Source: Tetracladium setigerum (lineage: Eukaryota > Ascomycota > Leotiomycetes > Helotiales). Taken from it: a DNA stretch of 64,000 nucleotides. Of the stretch, positions 23,007 through 33,774 are shown one piece after another. Numbering within the stretch: the stretch's first letter is position 1; every line of letters starts with the position of its first letter. The translations under genes and the position numbers were made by a program. The notes under the pieces were generated by a model. That model was not told where the DNA came from. It was given only the letters and a program-made list of their open reading frames with translations, and made no database searches. The stretch covers positions 2,232,001 through 2,296,000 of the forward strand of contig PZJY01000010.1 of NCBI GenBank assembly GCA_031472005.1. The letters are read 5' to 3'.

Positions 23007-24536
23007 TTTAAGACTATGCTGATTTCACAAACTTCAACAATCACCTCAATAATCCTTGGGAAGGGAAAACTTGGTCTATTTCTATTAAACAAAAGACTTC
23101 AATGACGACGACTGCAAAGTAGTCCTGTGGATCAGAGAAGGCCCTTTTTCTCGTCCAAAATCAAGAAACGGCCAGGTCCATAAGTCCGGAGGGGCCGGAT
23201 CGATGTCAAGCTTGATGATCTTTGTCACTGGATGAACGATGCCATCCCAAGTCTGGCGAAGTGCTTGTCAAGTTTTAAGTTTCCCCACAATTAAGTTTCT
23301 TCGAATTCGGTCAAAATGGAGGGGAAATGGCGGGGTAGTGCCGAGTCAACAGTGGGATGTAACATCACTGCCGAGCTAGTCATGAATCGCCACTTTTTCA
23401 TTTCTTTTTGATCTAGTAAAATCTCGCGTAGGGAAGATACAAAGTCTCCATCGAGTAAGTTAAAGCTTTTGCTCCAACTTGACAATCGGTTTAGGGATGT
23501 CCAGGACGAAGTGAATTGAATGGTTTAGGAGCTTCTTTTAAGACCAAAGGCGGGGCATCTCGATATCGGAATATTCCCACTTTTCATCATTGTCAGCAGA
23601 GACAACAACACCAAGATATCGGTTGTACAAAGACAGAAAGAAATGAACAAAATTAATGTCATGCATAATATTGATCATTTATGTCGAGTTTTTGATACTG
23701 TAAAATAATTCGGAGGGGCGGTGTATGGACCAGCAAAGAAAATGCATGGTAGGGTAGGTAAGATCTTATGAAGTAGTTTAGCACTCCGGTCGTGATAAGG
23801 TCCGGACTCTTGTGAGCACGAAAGATACGGTTTGCCTTTGTGTATCAATTACTGTTTATCTCCTCAATTTGTTTGCTCTTATCAAGATCCAGCCCTCGCA
23901 CTGGCTTCCTTTTCTGCAAAGCTGGGGTGCTTTAGGAAGGTCGCTAAGGACTGGAACTTGGCATCGCTTAGGACTTTCCCAAAGCACTTAGTCATCTGTT
24001 ATGGTTATTGCTTAGCCTTTGGTATCCCTGGACCATAATGCAATATCTCTTTGCTTTGCGTCGCAGACATAGCAGATTGACACGAGGTTATCCATTGGTC
24101 TTCTGGGAGTGTGCCGCAAGTCGCTTCAATCTCTCAGCCATTGATTTGTTGCATCAAACGGGCCAAGGAAGATCAATCGATAAACGTGGTTGTTTGCGCA
24201 ATTATCCTCGTCGGTATACATTCTGCTATCTCCACTATGCGGCTGAAGGAGATCCTCAATTGGGCATCTGTTACCGTTTTCTAGCTTCTTAAAATCTTCG
24301 ATATCGCAGTGCCTTGCATTAGACGTGCAGCATTACCTATTGAGGAACGAGGTTGGGGTCCAAGGACCTCAACGTGGAAAGCTACTCATTTTGACGCTTG
24401 TCACCTCCCCAACTGGGATAGAATGATTCGGATGGCGGCATAACATGATTCCTGGGGAGCTTGATTGTTGAAGTATATATACCTACTTTCCCAGCGCTCA
24501 AACAACCTTTTCATCACCTGCATTCAAAACGCAATA
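23007..24536. other. Divergent gap between GH1 and metalloprotease genes
   Basis: A 1.5-kb head-to-head region. Apart from the TATA-like box before the protease no structure was recognised and the open frames look random. Confidence 0.4.
24474..24481 (+). promoter_or_regulatory. TATA-like box of the metalloprotease gene
   Basis: TATATATA lies 56 bp upstream of the protease ATG at 24537, a plausible core-promoter position for a regulated secreted enzyme. Confidence 0.4.
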
Positions 24537-25941
24537 ATGGTTCGAATCACTTCCGTCGTTGCCCTTCTGGCTTCCTTGCCACTCCTCCTTGCTTCGCCCA
24601 CTGATATCTTTGGTCGTGATGATAATGGCCGTGGAGGATGTGACACGGTGCCAACCGAAGAGGATTTGGAGGCCATCGCCCAAGCCGTGTCCTTGGAGTT
24701 CCCCAACCTAGGATCCGCAAGAATTGCAACTTCGTTTGCTCCACCTTCAGCTGCCGACTTGGCATCATTTGGATCGATCACTGTGAGCACATGGGTCCAT
24801 GTTGTTGCTGTTTCGGAGAATCTCATCGATGGATGGATTCCAGACAGCCAGATCTATGCTCAGATGGATGAGTTGAATGCCAACTTCGGTATGTGGGATA
24901 GAATAGTTTGGTAAACTCAACTGACTCTTCGTAGCACCCAACAAAATTCAATTTGTTCTTGCTGGGTAAGTCATTTCCATTTGCAACATTTTTGTTACAT
25001 TCAAACGTTTGAAATTGCAAGTCAACATTCAACGCGTCATCGTGTTTTTTTTACTTGTCAAAATTCAAAACTAACATCTACAAGTATCACTCGTACAGTC
25101 AATCCTATCTGGGCTACTGATGGAACTTCCCAATCGGAACTCCAGATGAAGAGTGCACTTCGCAAGGGAGACTACAAGACCTTGAACTTGTACTTCCAAA
25201 AGACTTTGAGAAACAACGCTCTTGGATATGCCTACCTCCCAAGTGCCAGCGCTTCCATTGTTGGATCTCGTGCTTTCAATGTAAGTTTTGCTTCCAAGAA
25301 CACGTGCTCAATTGCTAACATCAATTCAGCTGAGTGGTGCCACCAACAAATTCGATACCGTTCCAGGTGGAACACTTGCGCCATACAACCTTGGTCGTAC
25401 CGTTACCCACGAAGTTGGTCACTGGTTGGGTCTTCTCCACACATTCCAAGGATACAGCTGTACTGGAACTGGAGATTTGATCGCCGATACTCCTGTTCAA
25501 CTTGATTCCACCAGAGGTTGCCCAATTGGCTTGGATACCTGCCCTGATCAACCAGGACTTGACCCTATCCATAACTACATGGACTACTCAATCGAGTCAG
25601 TCTTCCCATCTCTTTTTCTCACATGTTCAGATTAGTACTGACAATTCAATAGTTCTTGCTACGAGGAGTTCACCCCTCTCCAAACCAAGCGTATGTTTGA
25701 CTTGTGGTACTTGTACCGTGCTCCAAGAGCTTGCTCCGCAGACAACTGTCTTCGAGGACTTCGTGCAAATACCATTCCAGGACGTCTCGAAGAGACTCAG
25801 GCATTCTGCAAGGGATTCACCCAAGTCATCGTCACTGATCTAACTTTGGTCCCTGATTACGCTGCTTCTGCATGCACTGGCAATGTTGCTTCAAGAATCA
25901 GCTCTGCTTGCTCTTGCTTGCCAACCCCTACTACTCTCTAA
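24537..25941 (+). CDS. Secreted zinc metalloprotease, M43 (MEP1-like) family
   Basis: Five exons (24537-24888, 24935-24965, 25085-25280, 25330-25595, 25653-25941) give 377 aa; exon 2 is only 31 nt. A signal peptide MVRITSVVALLASLPLLLAS is followed by a propeptide-like region. The metzincin zinc site HEVGHWLGLLH and Met-turn NYMDYS are intact. The catalytic domain normally ends near MFDLWYLYR; here about 70 further residues follow with six cysteines, ending SRISSACSCLPTPTTL, a cysteine-rich tail seen on various secreted fungal proteins. It is expected to digest extracellular protein. An upstream in-frame ATG at 24465 exists, but 24537 starts exactly at the signal peptide. Confidence 0.9.
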
Positions 25942-26462
25942 GTGTAGTAAGGGAAGAGTGTAAAGTGGAAGGAGGCTTGGCAGGATGGAGAAATGAGTGA
26001 TACAGAAAGGCATTTACAAGTAATGAAATAATGTTTATGATATGAATTGATCCACATTTACTGTTTCAAAAACCAAGAAATTAGAGACCGAACAAAATAC
26101 CTGATCGACTGTTATTAGGTAGGCAAGTTTGAACGTTGGTACGTGGTGAGGTACTTGCCAAGATATTGTGTCATTCCAAAGAAGTTATTAATAAACACCT
26201 CAGCTACGTGTTCTGTATTGAAAGAAGAATGGTAGACAATGGATACACCAAGCCCCAGAAGTTGTTGCTCAAGCTTCTTTGCATGTTTTAATCTTTTGGC
26301 TTTGTTGTGGAAAAATTCTAGAGCCACGTGTGCTATATTGAGCAACAAGGAAAACGAAAGGCTTTTTCACTGAGTCTATATAGACTGCATTAACTTGAAG
26401 AATACCAGCAGCAAGAAAGTTTTACCTCAATACACGGAACAGGGGGGGAAAGATAGTCAACC
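25942..26462. other. Gap with short inverted repeats
   Basis: No gene is supported. A perfect 14-bp palindrome AGTCTATATAGACT at 26373-26386 includes a TATA-like core about 80 bp before the next ATG. An 11-bp inverted repeat (TTGTTGCTCAA and TTGAGCAACAA) lies near 26264 and 26336. Confidence 0.35.
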
Positions 26463-27456
26463 ATGCTGGAACATCAAGAGTTGAACACCTCCGACCCTCT
26501 CAGGGAGCTGGAAGAAATCCCACACCCCTCTAAGTCATCTTGTCCTAAAGTGTTTCAAGAGAGGCTACCAACCGAAATTCAAGATCAAATCTGGAAAGAA
26601 GTTGCCCGTCTATCTCTCAACACCGAGCAAGTTATCAAAATCGAGGAAGTCAACGGCAGGTACTGGGATAGCAATGACTCCGGTACGGAAGCGTATACAT
26701 TCAAATACTCAGAGGGTGCTCCGCAAGTCATGCATTACTGTAGTCTGAGCCGACACCATGGATTGAAAGTCTTCATACAAAGATTTGCAGACATGAACGC
26801 AGGTACACCAATCTATTTGACTCCTAAGGATAAGTTGACGATTATACTGTGCCGACCCTGCGAGTTAGTTTACTTTGGTTACCAAATTTTGGCAGATTTG
26901 GCCTTAAAACCACCTGTGGAGGCGATCTTTCACTACAAACACTTCTTAGCGGAATCTTACTTTCGCAACCGGAAGGGGACACTCTTGTATGACTACAAAG
27001 TATTGCGACGCCCGACCGCTACACCAGATCAGCACGGATGAGTTTTGCAGGATCTCATGGTGAACCACTCGAATCACGCAAACCTTTCAATCGATGTGGA
27101 TGTGGAGGAAGAGAAAATGGTATTGAATGAAGAGGCTGAAATGGATTCGCAATGGCAGTTATACGGTGGATAGACTCGTATAGGCAGCTAGAGCAGCAGA
27201 GGAGAGATAGAGGCAGCTCGACAAGTCCTGAAGGTGTCAAACATTGTACTATTGAATTTTATGACATGAAGGAGAAAGTGAAGGCTCTACCCCGCACGCT
27301 CCTCGGAATCCCGACGACTGGGAACAGGACGAGAAGCTGGAAGAAGATGAGGGATGGAGTGAGGCCGAGGAATTTCTGTTTTTGGCAGATAGAAGGAGGC
27401 CTGTGAGGGGGAAGAGAGGTGGGAGGAAGACCTGTAAGAATAGTGGTGATTTTTAG
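26463..27456 (+). pseudogene. 2EXR-like protein, disrupted
   Basis: The intact first part (26463-27041, 192 aa) has FQERLPTEIQDQIWKEVARL and LTPKDKLTIILCRPCEL, the two conserved pieces of a 2EXR domain. An in-frame TGA at 27039-27041 is followed by continued coding character in the same frame (VLQDLMVNHSN and on). A one-base loss near 27147 then leads into WIDSYRQLEQQRRD, and another near 27312 (CCC run) leads into an acidic tail (DDWEQDEKLEEDEGW) ending at 27456. With a stop and two shifts this is either a decaying gene or one with both true decay and sequence errors. A protein ending at 27041 would still hold the whole domain. Confidence 0.6.
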
Positions 27457-28665
27457 GTTTTGGTACGCTGATAGAATACTGTACACCAGCCTAGTGGGCT
27501 TACTTCACACGTACTTAGTTAGTTTTATCCCGCACAAGACGAACATTATCTCTCTCTATTCCAAATCATTCAATCGGGTAATTGTGACTTTTCTCGCTAT
27601 TAATTGTTGGTGTACAAAGTATCCCCATATATGTAAAATGCAACACTAGACAGAGAATCGACGTTTAAGTCATTGCAGCTTCGTTTCTGTCTTCGCAGCC
27701 GTCAAGTATGCTTCCAGTGTAGAATCTTGAAACAAAACTTCGATAGCACTTGTAAATTCATCTACGTTTATTCTTCAAAGAACAAAAACCTGAAGAGAGC
27801 TTTTCTTCTGTGATGTCTGGAAAGCAGAAAACATGGAAACTTTTCGACTTGCCATCGAGAACAGCCACAGCCTACAAATATCAAGACGATATGCAAAGGC
27901 CTACTTCAATTTTCTTGATCTTATGCTTCTTCTTTTCATGAGAACGTTACGAGAAAAGTCTAGTGCTACTTGAAGGCTCCCAGCCACATCCATGAAAGAG
28001 AAACAGAGTCTCGCTCTACCAAAGACATGATACAAAGCTCTGGTCTCAACCCGTAAACCCAAATTTGAAAGCATAATAGAATTCTAAAAATTAGCAGAAA
28101 CGACGCATGAGTATGTAAATCAGGGAATGCACGTAGGTATTCAATAGACATGCTCTCTCACAAGGCAAGACAAAGCAAATGTAGGGAATAGGATCCGGGG
28201 GAGATTCACTAGGTGACTACCAATGCAATTCTTGCTCCATATTATTAACCAATGTCTGACAAAACCGACAATCATCGAGAAAATCAGCCGATATGGAAGT
28301 AGACGAAAATAAATGTAAGAAAGTGGAAGCGGTTGACTGCGTAGTGGCTGCGGAACAAGGTAAAGGAACGCTGGTTGCCGGTTTCAACTTCTGACCATGA
28401 TTTCCACCCCAAAAAACAGAGACACAGCATCACCCGAGACCGCGGCTGTACAACATAACTATGGAGTGTTCAAATCAGAAGCTTGTCAGCTGCTAGCAAT
28501 CTTTACAATGCCTAATCATCACGTTAACTGAGTTCGTTCCCAGGCTCCAACGCGATTAGCAAGCAGCTTCCGGCTGACATCTTCCTCGACATTACCAAAG
28601 GTTATTGCGTTGCCTTTCAACCTCCCACCCACCTTTACCTCAGCTCCAGGCCACTCCGATTAAAA
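27457..28665. other. Gap before the FlbE-like gene
   Basis: 1.2 kb without a supported gene. It marks the change from the accessory genes on the left to the conserved genes on the right. Confidence 0.4.
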
Positions 28666-29640
28666 ATGCCAACCTACCTCGTTCACGGATTCCGCTGGAA
28701 CCGCGCGAGCATTCGCATCCACATTATCCTTCAAGACCTCGAAGACGCTGCGGCAGAATGGCTCGTCGCGCCAGCGACATCAATCACGCTGCTCAACTCC
28801 TTCTACACGCTCTTCGACTTCCTACCACCCTCGAGCCTGCCTCCACCCTCCTACCACATCCCTGTTCCGCATGAAAAGGTCATCGTTCAAGATGCGCAAA
28901 GACACGATCCGCCGCGCCTGCTGAATAAGAGCTTGAAAGGATTAAGGAGGATAAGCAGTGCGGCGATGTTAAAGAAGGGGGGAAAGGACGGAGATGGGAA
29001 CGGGAATGGAGATGGCGCTAGATCTGCGGATGGGAAAGGATTGAGACCGAAGACTAGCAGTGCGGCTACAAGTACCAGCTCAAGTTCACAAATTGATGGG
29101 GGAAGTACCAGCGACGCGAAGAAGGTCGGGTTCAATGATTGGAGTGTGGTCAAGTTGGTGGAACAATACGATCCTGATGATATGGCGGTCTCGCAGCCTT
29201 ATGCGTATGTGGCGGACTATATGGTCAAGGTTGACCTCTCTGTGTCGATTGCGGAGGAGATTGCGAAGTATGAAGCTAAGCAGAAGGAGGAGGCGTTATT
29301 GGGCTCTCCATCTGGTGGTTCGCCCAGCACGACTTTGGAGGCAGGGTCGGATGCGGTGGATGGGGGAGGGATCACCCGTACGATCAGTCCTTTAGCAGAG
29401 GAGAGAAGAAGCAAGCGGTTGAATTGGTTTGAGAAGCTGAGGGATGGGTTAGAGAAGGGTGGAGAGATTGGGTGGTATGTGGTTGTGTGTGGGGATGAAG
29501 AGAGGGCTATTCCAAGTGTCGCCAGCGAGAGTGATTTGTCCCTTCGAAGTGATGCTACGGATCCACAGAAGACACCCACTAGAAGTGGCTTGAGGAAGTT
29601 CTTCAGCAGGAAGAAAGTGAGCGAGAAGAATGATGATTGA
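28666..29640 (+). CDS. flbE: FlbE-like developmental regulator
   Basis: A single exon of 324 aa. The start MPTYLVHGFRWNR, then IRIHIILQDLEDAAAEWLVAP, and later LVEQYDPDDMAVSQPYAYVAD match FlbE, which in Aspergillus acts upstream of BrlA to promote conidiation and locates to the hyphal tip. Here the conserved halves are separated by a long Lys/Gly/Asp/Ser-rich insert (about residues 85-150), and the tail is basic (LRKFFSRKKVSEK), so the protein is clearly longer than the roughly 200-aa Aspergillus protein. The tail also holds LNWFEKLRDGLEKGGEIGWYVVVCGDEE, typical of the family in other ascomycetes. It converges with DPH5, whose stop is 154 bp away. The gene name rests on recognising the N-terminus; function in this fungus is inferred. 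Confidence 0.78.
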   Translation: MPTYLVHGFRWNRASIRIHIILQDLEDAAAEWLVAPATSITLLNSFYTLFDFLPPSSLPPPSYHIPVPHEKVIVQDAQRHDPPRLLNKSLKGLRRISSAAMLKKGGKDGDGNGNGDGARSADGKGLRPKTSSAATSTSSSSQIDGGSTSDAKKVGFNDWSVVKLVEQYDPDDMAVSQPYAYVADYMVKVDLSVSIAEEIAKYEAKQKEEALLGSPSGGSPSTTLEAGSDAVDGGGITRTISPLAEERRSKRLNWFEKLRDGLEKGGEIGWYVVVCGDEERAIPSVASESDLSLRSDATDPQKTPTRSGLRKFFSRKKVSEKNDD

Positions 29641-29794
29641 ATGAGCGGGTTGATTACGGCGATGGCGTTACAGGGTTGGTCATAGCCCTTGAATTGGGAG
29701 GACACAAGCGACATGGTAATGGAGGAATTGTCGTACGCAAAATATCGGATACCCCTTCAGGAGTTGTTGCATTATTATGCTACTTTGCTTTTTA

Positions 29795-30800
29795 TTACCT
29801 CTGCTTACCTTCATAATCTCTCTTCCAAATTTCGTCCCATTCCGCTTTGTCAACCGCATATTCTCGTACGAACTGACTTTCCAGCTCATGCGTTTTCCAT
29901 CCAAGGAGGATCAAGCTATGCAATGGGCCTCCAAGCTCTTCGTCGGTACTGCAAAGCTGCTTCAGCGTTCCGCTAACGAATTTCTCAGTCTTCCCCCCAA
30001 CCCGGGCAACTCCAACTGCCAAACTATCCTCGCTGTATGCGCCATCTTTGCCCTCTCCCTCTGCCTTCTTGATTGCCTCAATTTCAAGCATCTGCTCGGC
30101 ACATTGTCCAACCGTCATATATCTCGGCGGCTCATAAATCTTCTTTCCCCTCGCCATATTCTCGTAACTTTGTTCTTTGACCTTGATATCCAGTAGCACA
30201 AGTGTATGAAGACCAATCGTTCGATTCTCTTGGATTTTGTCATAAAACGAGGCAGGCTTCCAGGTATCGGTGAAGAAAACCATCGAGACTGTCTGGCCAA
30301 AATTATATAGTTGAAGTCCGGTTGCGCCAACAGCAGACATGATCGAAGCATTAGGAACCGTTGAGATTTTGATGCCCAGCTCCCTCGCTCGTAGGACTAG
30401 ATCCGTGTGTGTGGTAGCTCTATATTTCAAATTAGCTCACAAAGTCTAAAACAATCTTCCTTCCCATGTTCACAAACCCAAATGGATCCCCAACCACCAA
30501 GAACGCAACATCCACATTCTGCGCATCCCTCAAGATCTCATCACTTTCCATCTCGACCATATCTCGGTCTGCAATGATAACTTCCCGTCCATAGTATTTT
30601 TCCTACTGTTCATCAGCGTCAGCTCGAGTTATAGCGTCCGGCGCAAAGAAATGAGGGGTCCGTACGAGGATTTCCTTGTCGACTAAGAGAATGCTGGTGT
30701 AGGCTTCCAGGTAGACTCGAGATGCCTTTTTGACTATTTCAAGTCCTTTGACCGTGATATCTGTTTCATCGGACAGACCGAGTCCTACAAGGTAAAGCAT
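29795..30800 (-). CDS. DPH5: Diphthine methyl ester synthase (DPH5)
   Basis: S-adenosylmethionine-dependent methyltransferase that methylates the modified histidine of elongation factor 2 in diphthamide synthesis, in the cytosol. Exons 30800-30666, 30602-30478 and 30419-29795 give 294 aa, the usual size. Seen: MLYLVGLGLSDETDITVKGL, YLEAYTSILL, REVIIADRDMVE, AFLVVGDPFGATTHTDLVLR (formed across intron 2), VPNASIMSAVGATGLQLYNFG and FFTDTWKPASFYDKI, all hallmark DPH5 segments. The 63-nt first intron ends CAGTAG just before EKYYGRE. An in-frame ATG lies upstream at 30839 but the family starts at MLYLVG. Shares a short intergenic region with SNU23. Confidence 0.96.
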
Positions 30801-31019
30801 TTTGTCAGGTGTGTGGAGAGGATTGATGTTTTGAATCAAAAATGAGGGGGTGTTGTTGTGGAGGGGAAGAAATTATTCTGCCGGGGGCGGTGTGTCTACC
30901 TCTTGGCGGACATACACGGTTTCCCAAAAGTTGAAGCTCCAGCTCCTTCATAACTAAGTACACTTCCTCCTACAAGCCACCAAAAAACATACCAAGACTA
31001 TATTCTCATTACATTCAAT
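30801..31019. promoter_or_regulatory. Bidirectional promoter of DPH5 and SNU23
   Basis: Only 219 bp separate the two divergent start codons, so the translation-factor-modifying gene and the splicing gene probably share promoter elements. No TATA box is seen. Confidence 0.5.
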
Positions 31020-31730
31020 ATGTCTTCTTCCAAGAAAGGCGCCTACGAAAATGCCGCCTCAGACACCGATTTTCGCAAGAAGTACGACCGCGCTGAATAT
31101 GCCCAAATCGCGAAAGACCGCGAAGCCAAAGAGGCCGAAGAGCGCAAACTCCGCTACGAAGCCAAACTCCAAGGCAAAAAATACTATGCCCCCCTCACAG
31201 GTGAGGAAACGCTCACGCAGGCACGCGCATCTCGATTAGATGTCTCCGCCAATGTAGGCAAGACGATTCTGATGCCGGCGGGGGCGGCGACTGGCAAGAG
31301 GGGACGAGGAGCTGGATTCTACTGCAAGGACTGTGATTTGACGTTTAAGGATAATTTGCAATGGGTGGAGCATGAGAATAGTATGCAGCACTTGAGAGCG
31401 ATTGGGCAGACGGGTGAGGTGAAGAGGTCGACGGCTGAGGAGGTGCATGAGAGGATCCAGAGGATTTGGGAGAAGTTGGAAGAGGAGAGGATAGGGAATG
31501 TGAAGACGCTTGGGGAGAGGTTGGAGGTGAGGAGGGAGGAGGAGGAAAAAGATAGGGAGGAGAGGAGGAAGAAGAGGAGGGATTTGGTGGAGAGGCAGAG
31601 GGCGAAGAAGGAAGAGGAGATTAAGGTTAAGAAGGAGTATGGTGAGGATGTCAGGGTGGAAGGGGAACACGATGAGGATGATATGATGGCTAGTATGGGT
31701 ATTGTTGGATTTGGGTCATCAAAGAAATGA
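31020..31730 (+). CDS. SNU23: U4/U6.U5 tri-snRNP component SNU23 (ZMAT2-like)
   Basis: A single exon of 236 aa. The N-terminal KKGAYENAASDTDFRKKYDR and KLQGKKYYAPLTGEE are followed by a C2H2 zinc finger (FYCKDCDLTFKDNLQWVEH, second His in SMQHLRAIG), an STAEEVHERI helix and a long Glu/Arg-rich C-terminal helix ending MMASMGIVGFGSSKK. This order is that of Snu23/ZMAT2, a nuclear protein of the spliceosome needed for pre-mRNA splicing. No defects. A large antisense open frame (31236-31795) is a shadow of the Glu/Arg codon bias. Confidence 0.9.
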   Translation: MSSSKKGAYENAASDTDFRKKYDRAEYAQIAKDREAKEAEERKLRYEAKLQGKKYYAPLTGEETLTQARASRLDVSANVGKTILMPAGAATGKRGRGAGFYCKDCDLTFKDNLQWVEHENSMQHLRAIGQTGEVKRSTAEEVHERIQRIWEKLEEERIGNVKTLGERLEVRREEEEKDREERRKKRRDLVERQRAKKEEEIKVKKEYGEDVRVEGEHDEDDMMASMGIVGFGSSKK

Positions 31731-32377
31731 GGAGGCGAGCGGTTGTGTCTTATTGCTTTTAGCGATGGCGTTGGGGTTTGGTTCATGTATATCAAGCTAC
31801 AGAGTCACTCGAAGCTCTAAATTCTCTTCATCCAGGTGGTCTTTTTGTACCATACCACATCTATTATGGATTCGAAGGATTTTTCTTATATTTAGTTATA
31901 GTTGAGCACTTTCCAAACTACCTCGTCCTTATACCTCAGCTTCCCAATTGTCGGCTATATTAAACTACCAACGCCTCCATAGTTTACTAAGAATTTATTG
32001 CGGAGTGCTATATACCTCTTTTCAATAGGCTGATATCTTTAGTCAAGCCTTAGCAGGTGGACATCGAAGGGATGTCAGCGAAGTTTGCAGCCCCATGAGT
32101 GGCAGATCTTTTGTGGAGCGGGCTGACTGCCTGTCTGACGACAGGGTAATCCGGATATGAGTACTCTTGTCAATAGAGATTCTCGGGATTGCAATCACTA
32201 TAAAAGGTTATCATGTGTCTTCTCAAACCTCTTATATCCAGAAAATTTTGAAGACCAGTTCAGAAAGATAGCGTTGGGATTTCGATTTCAATTTGGCAAG
32301 TTAATCAACAAAGTGTATTGGTATACTGCGAACACCATCTAGATACTTCAACATCAAGAAAACAACCTAAAGTCAAA
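31731..32377. other. Gap with TATA-like box before the hemerythrin gene
   Basis: Intergenic. CTATAAAAGG at 32198-32207 is a strong TATA match, about 170 bp ahead of the ATG at 32378. Nothing else was seen. Confidence 0.4.
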
Positions 32378-33260
32378 ATGGTAAAACCATGGGCTGATGG
32401 CCCTTTCACCCTTCTTGCTACGCCTACAGCTGCCCGTCTTCAAGGCGTAAGTCACTCTATCAATTCCGCTCCAAACCCGAATCAACTAATCTCTCACTCA
32501 GCTCTCAGCGGGAACAAGAAGAATCTCGATTGAAATGGCCCTCGCACACAACATCATAATTCGCTCCCTCAACTCAATCTACCTTCAAGCACCCAACGTC
32601 ACACTCCCAGCTGATAAGAAGGATTTCCTCATCTACTGCAAAGCCTGGTTTGAACTCCTCCACAATCACCATCACCACGAGGAGATATTCCTCTTCCCGC
32701 GTTTCGAAGAGTTGATTGGCAAACCCGGGTTTCTGGAAGTTAATATCGAGCAACATCAAGCTTTTGAAAAGGGCGCCGAAGAGTTTAGGAAGTACGTTTC
32801 TGCAGTTACGGTAGAGAATTTTGACGGGACGGAGGTAAGAAGGCTGATCGATGGATTTGTGGGGGTGTTGAATCAGCATTTACATGATGAGATTGAGACT
32901 TTGATTAAAATGGATGAGTTTGGAGGGAAGGATGGGGAGTTGTTGACGAAGGCGTGGCTGGAATTGGATCAAATCATTATCAAGGAGATGACAAATAAGG
33001 TAAGTCAAAGGCTCTTCGAGGAAATTAAACTGCAGAAATCGCTAACGAGGATTTTGTTAAAGAGCATAGCCCTTCCCTTTGGACTGGGAGCAAATGATAC
33101 CACATTTGAGGGAGGAGCATACGTGTTTCCAAAATTTCCGTGGTTCATTCCGGTGTTGACGGGTTGGATGTTTTGGTGGAAGTATCGAACTGTATGGAGG
33201 TTCAATCCATGTACGGTTTATGGAATACCCAGGGAGTTGGAGTTTGTAAAGGATGAGTGA
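32378..33260 (+). CDS. Hemerythrin-like HHE cation-binding protein
   Basis: Exons 32378-32446, 32502-33000 and 33064-33260 give 254 aa. Iron-ligand motifs of the HHE four-helix bundle are present: EMALAHNIIIRSLN, LLHNHHHHEEIFLFPRFEEL, EQHQAFEKGAEEF and LNQHLHDEIETLIKMDEFG. The C-terminus has a hydrophobic patch (WFIPVLTGWMFWWKY). The second intron (33001-33063) has GTAAGT and CTAAC signals but is 63 nt with no stop, so retention would yield a 275-aa isoform with 21 extra residues. HHE proteins bind non-haem iron and, in some cases, oxygen or nitric oxide; the ligand here is unknown. Confidence 0.88.
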
Positions 33261-33774
33261 GGAGGTGGTGGATCTTTTATTGTAAAGTATGTGAAAAAAA
33301 AAAAAAATGCCTCGAATGTAAGTGTGTCCAAGAAGCCTCGACTTAAATATTGTTTCATGTCTTTGGCACACTACAAGCACTGTTCAGCTTGGTTTGGACG
33401 ATTTGAGATTTGTGTTTGCTTCAAAAGATAGCAGCGTTCGGTGAAGTTCACAAGGTGGGTGGAAATTGGGGAAATAGTGCTAGAGAGGTAGGAATCTACC
33501 TACCTTAGTTCCTTGCAATTCATAGCGATTTATTGAAACTACATTGTGCGAGGATAGAATGAGTCTGAAAGAACACCATATCATGAAAACAGCAATTGAA
33601 ATAGTATTGGGTATCATAAATCAAGCAGCAGATAAATAGCAACAAATTCTACCAAGTCGTCCACCCAGACTCAGAAGATGGTCAACAAATTTGCCGGCCA
33701 TTAATTGTCTCACTTCTCAAAGACCCACCCACAAGTGAGCCCCAAAGACATCAGAACCAGACGACCAAATAGGA
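33261..33774. other. Gap with A14 tract
   Basis: Convergent 3' regions. An A14 run lies at 33294-33307 just after the hemerythrin stop. No gene is supported. Confidence 0.4.

Noticed and set aside
30603..30665. In-frame TAG after DADEQ in DPH5 taken as a nonsense mutation
   Set aside because: The stretch is a 63-nt intron; removing it joins VDKEIL to EKYYGREVI as in other DPH5 proteins.
31236..31795. Two long minus-strand open frames over SNU23
   Set aside because: Leu/Pro/Ser-rich shadows of the Glu/Arg-rich SNU23 C-terminus.
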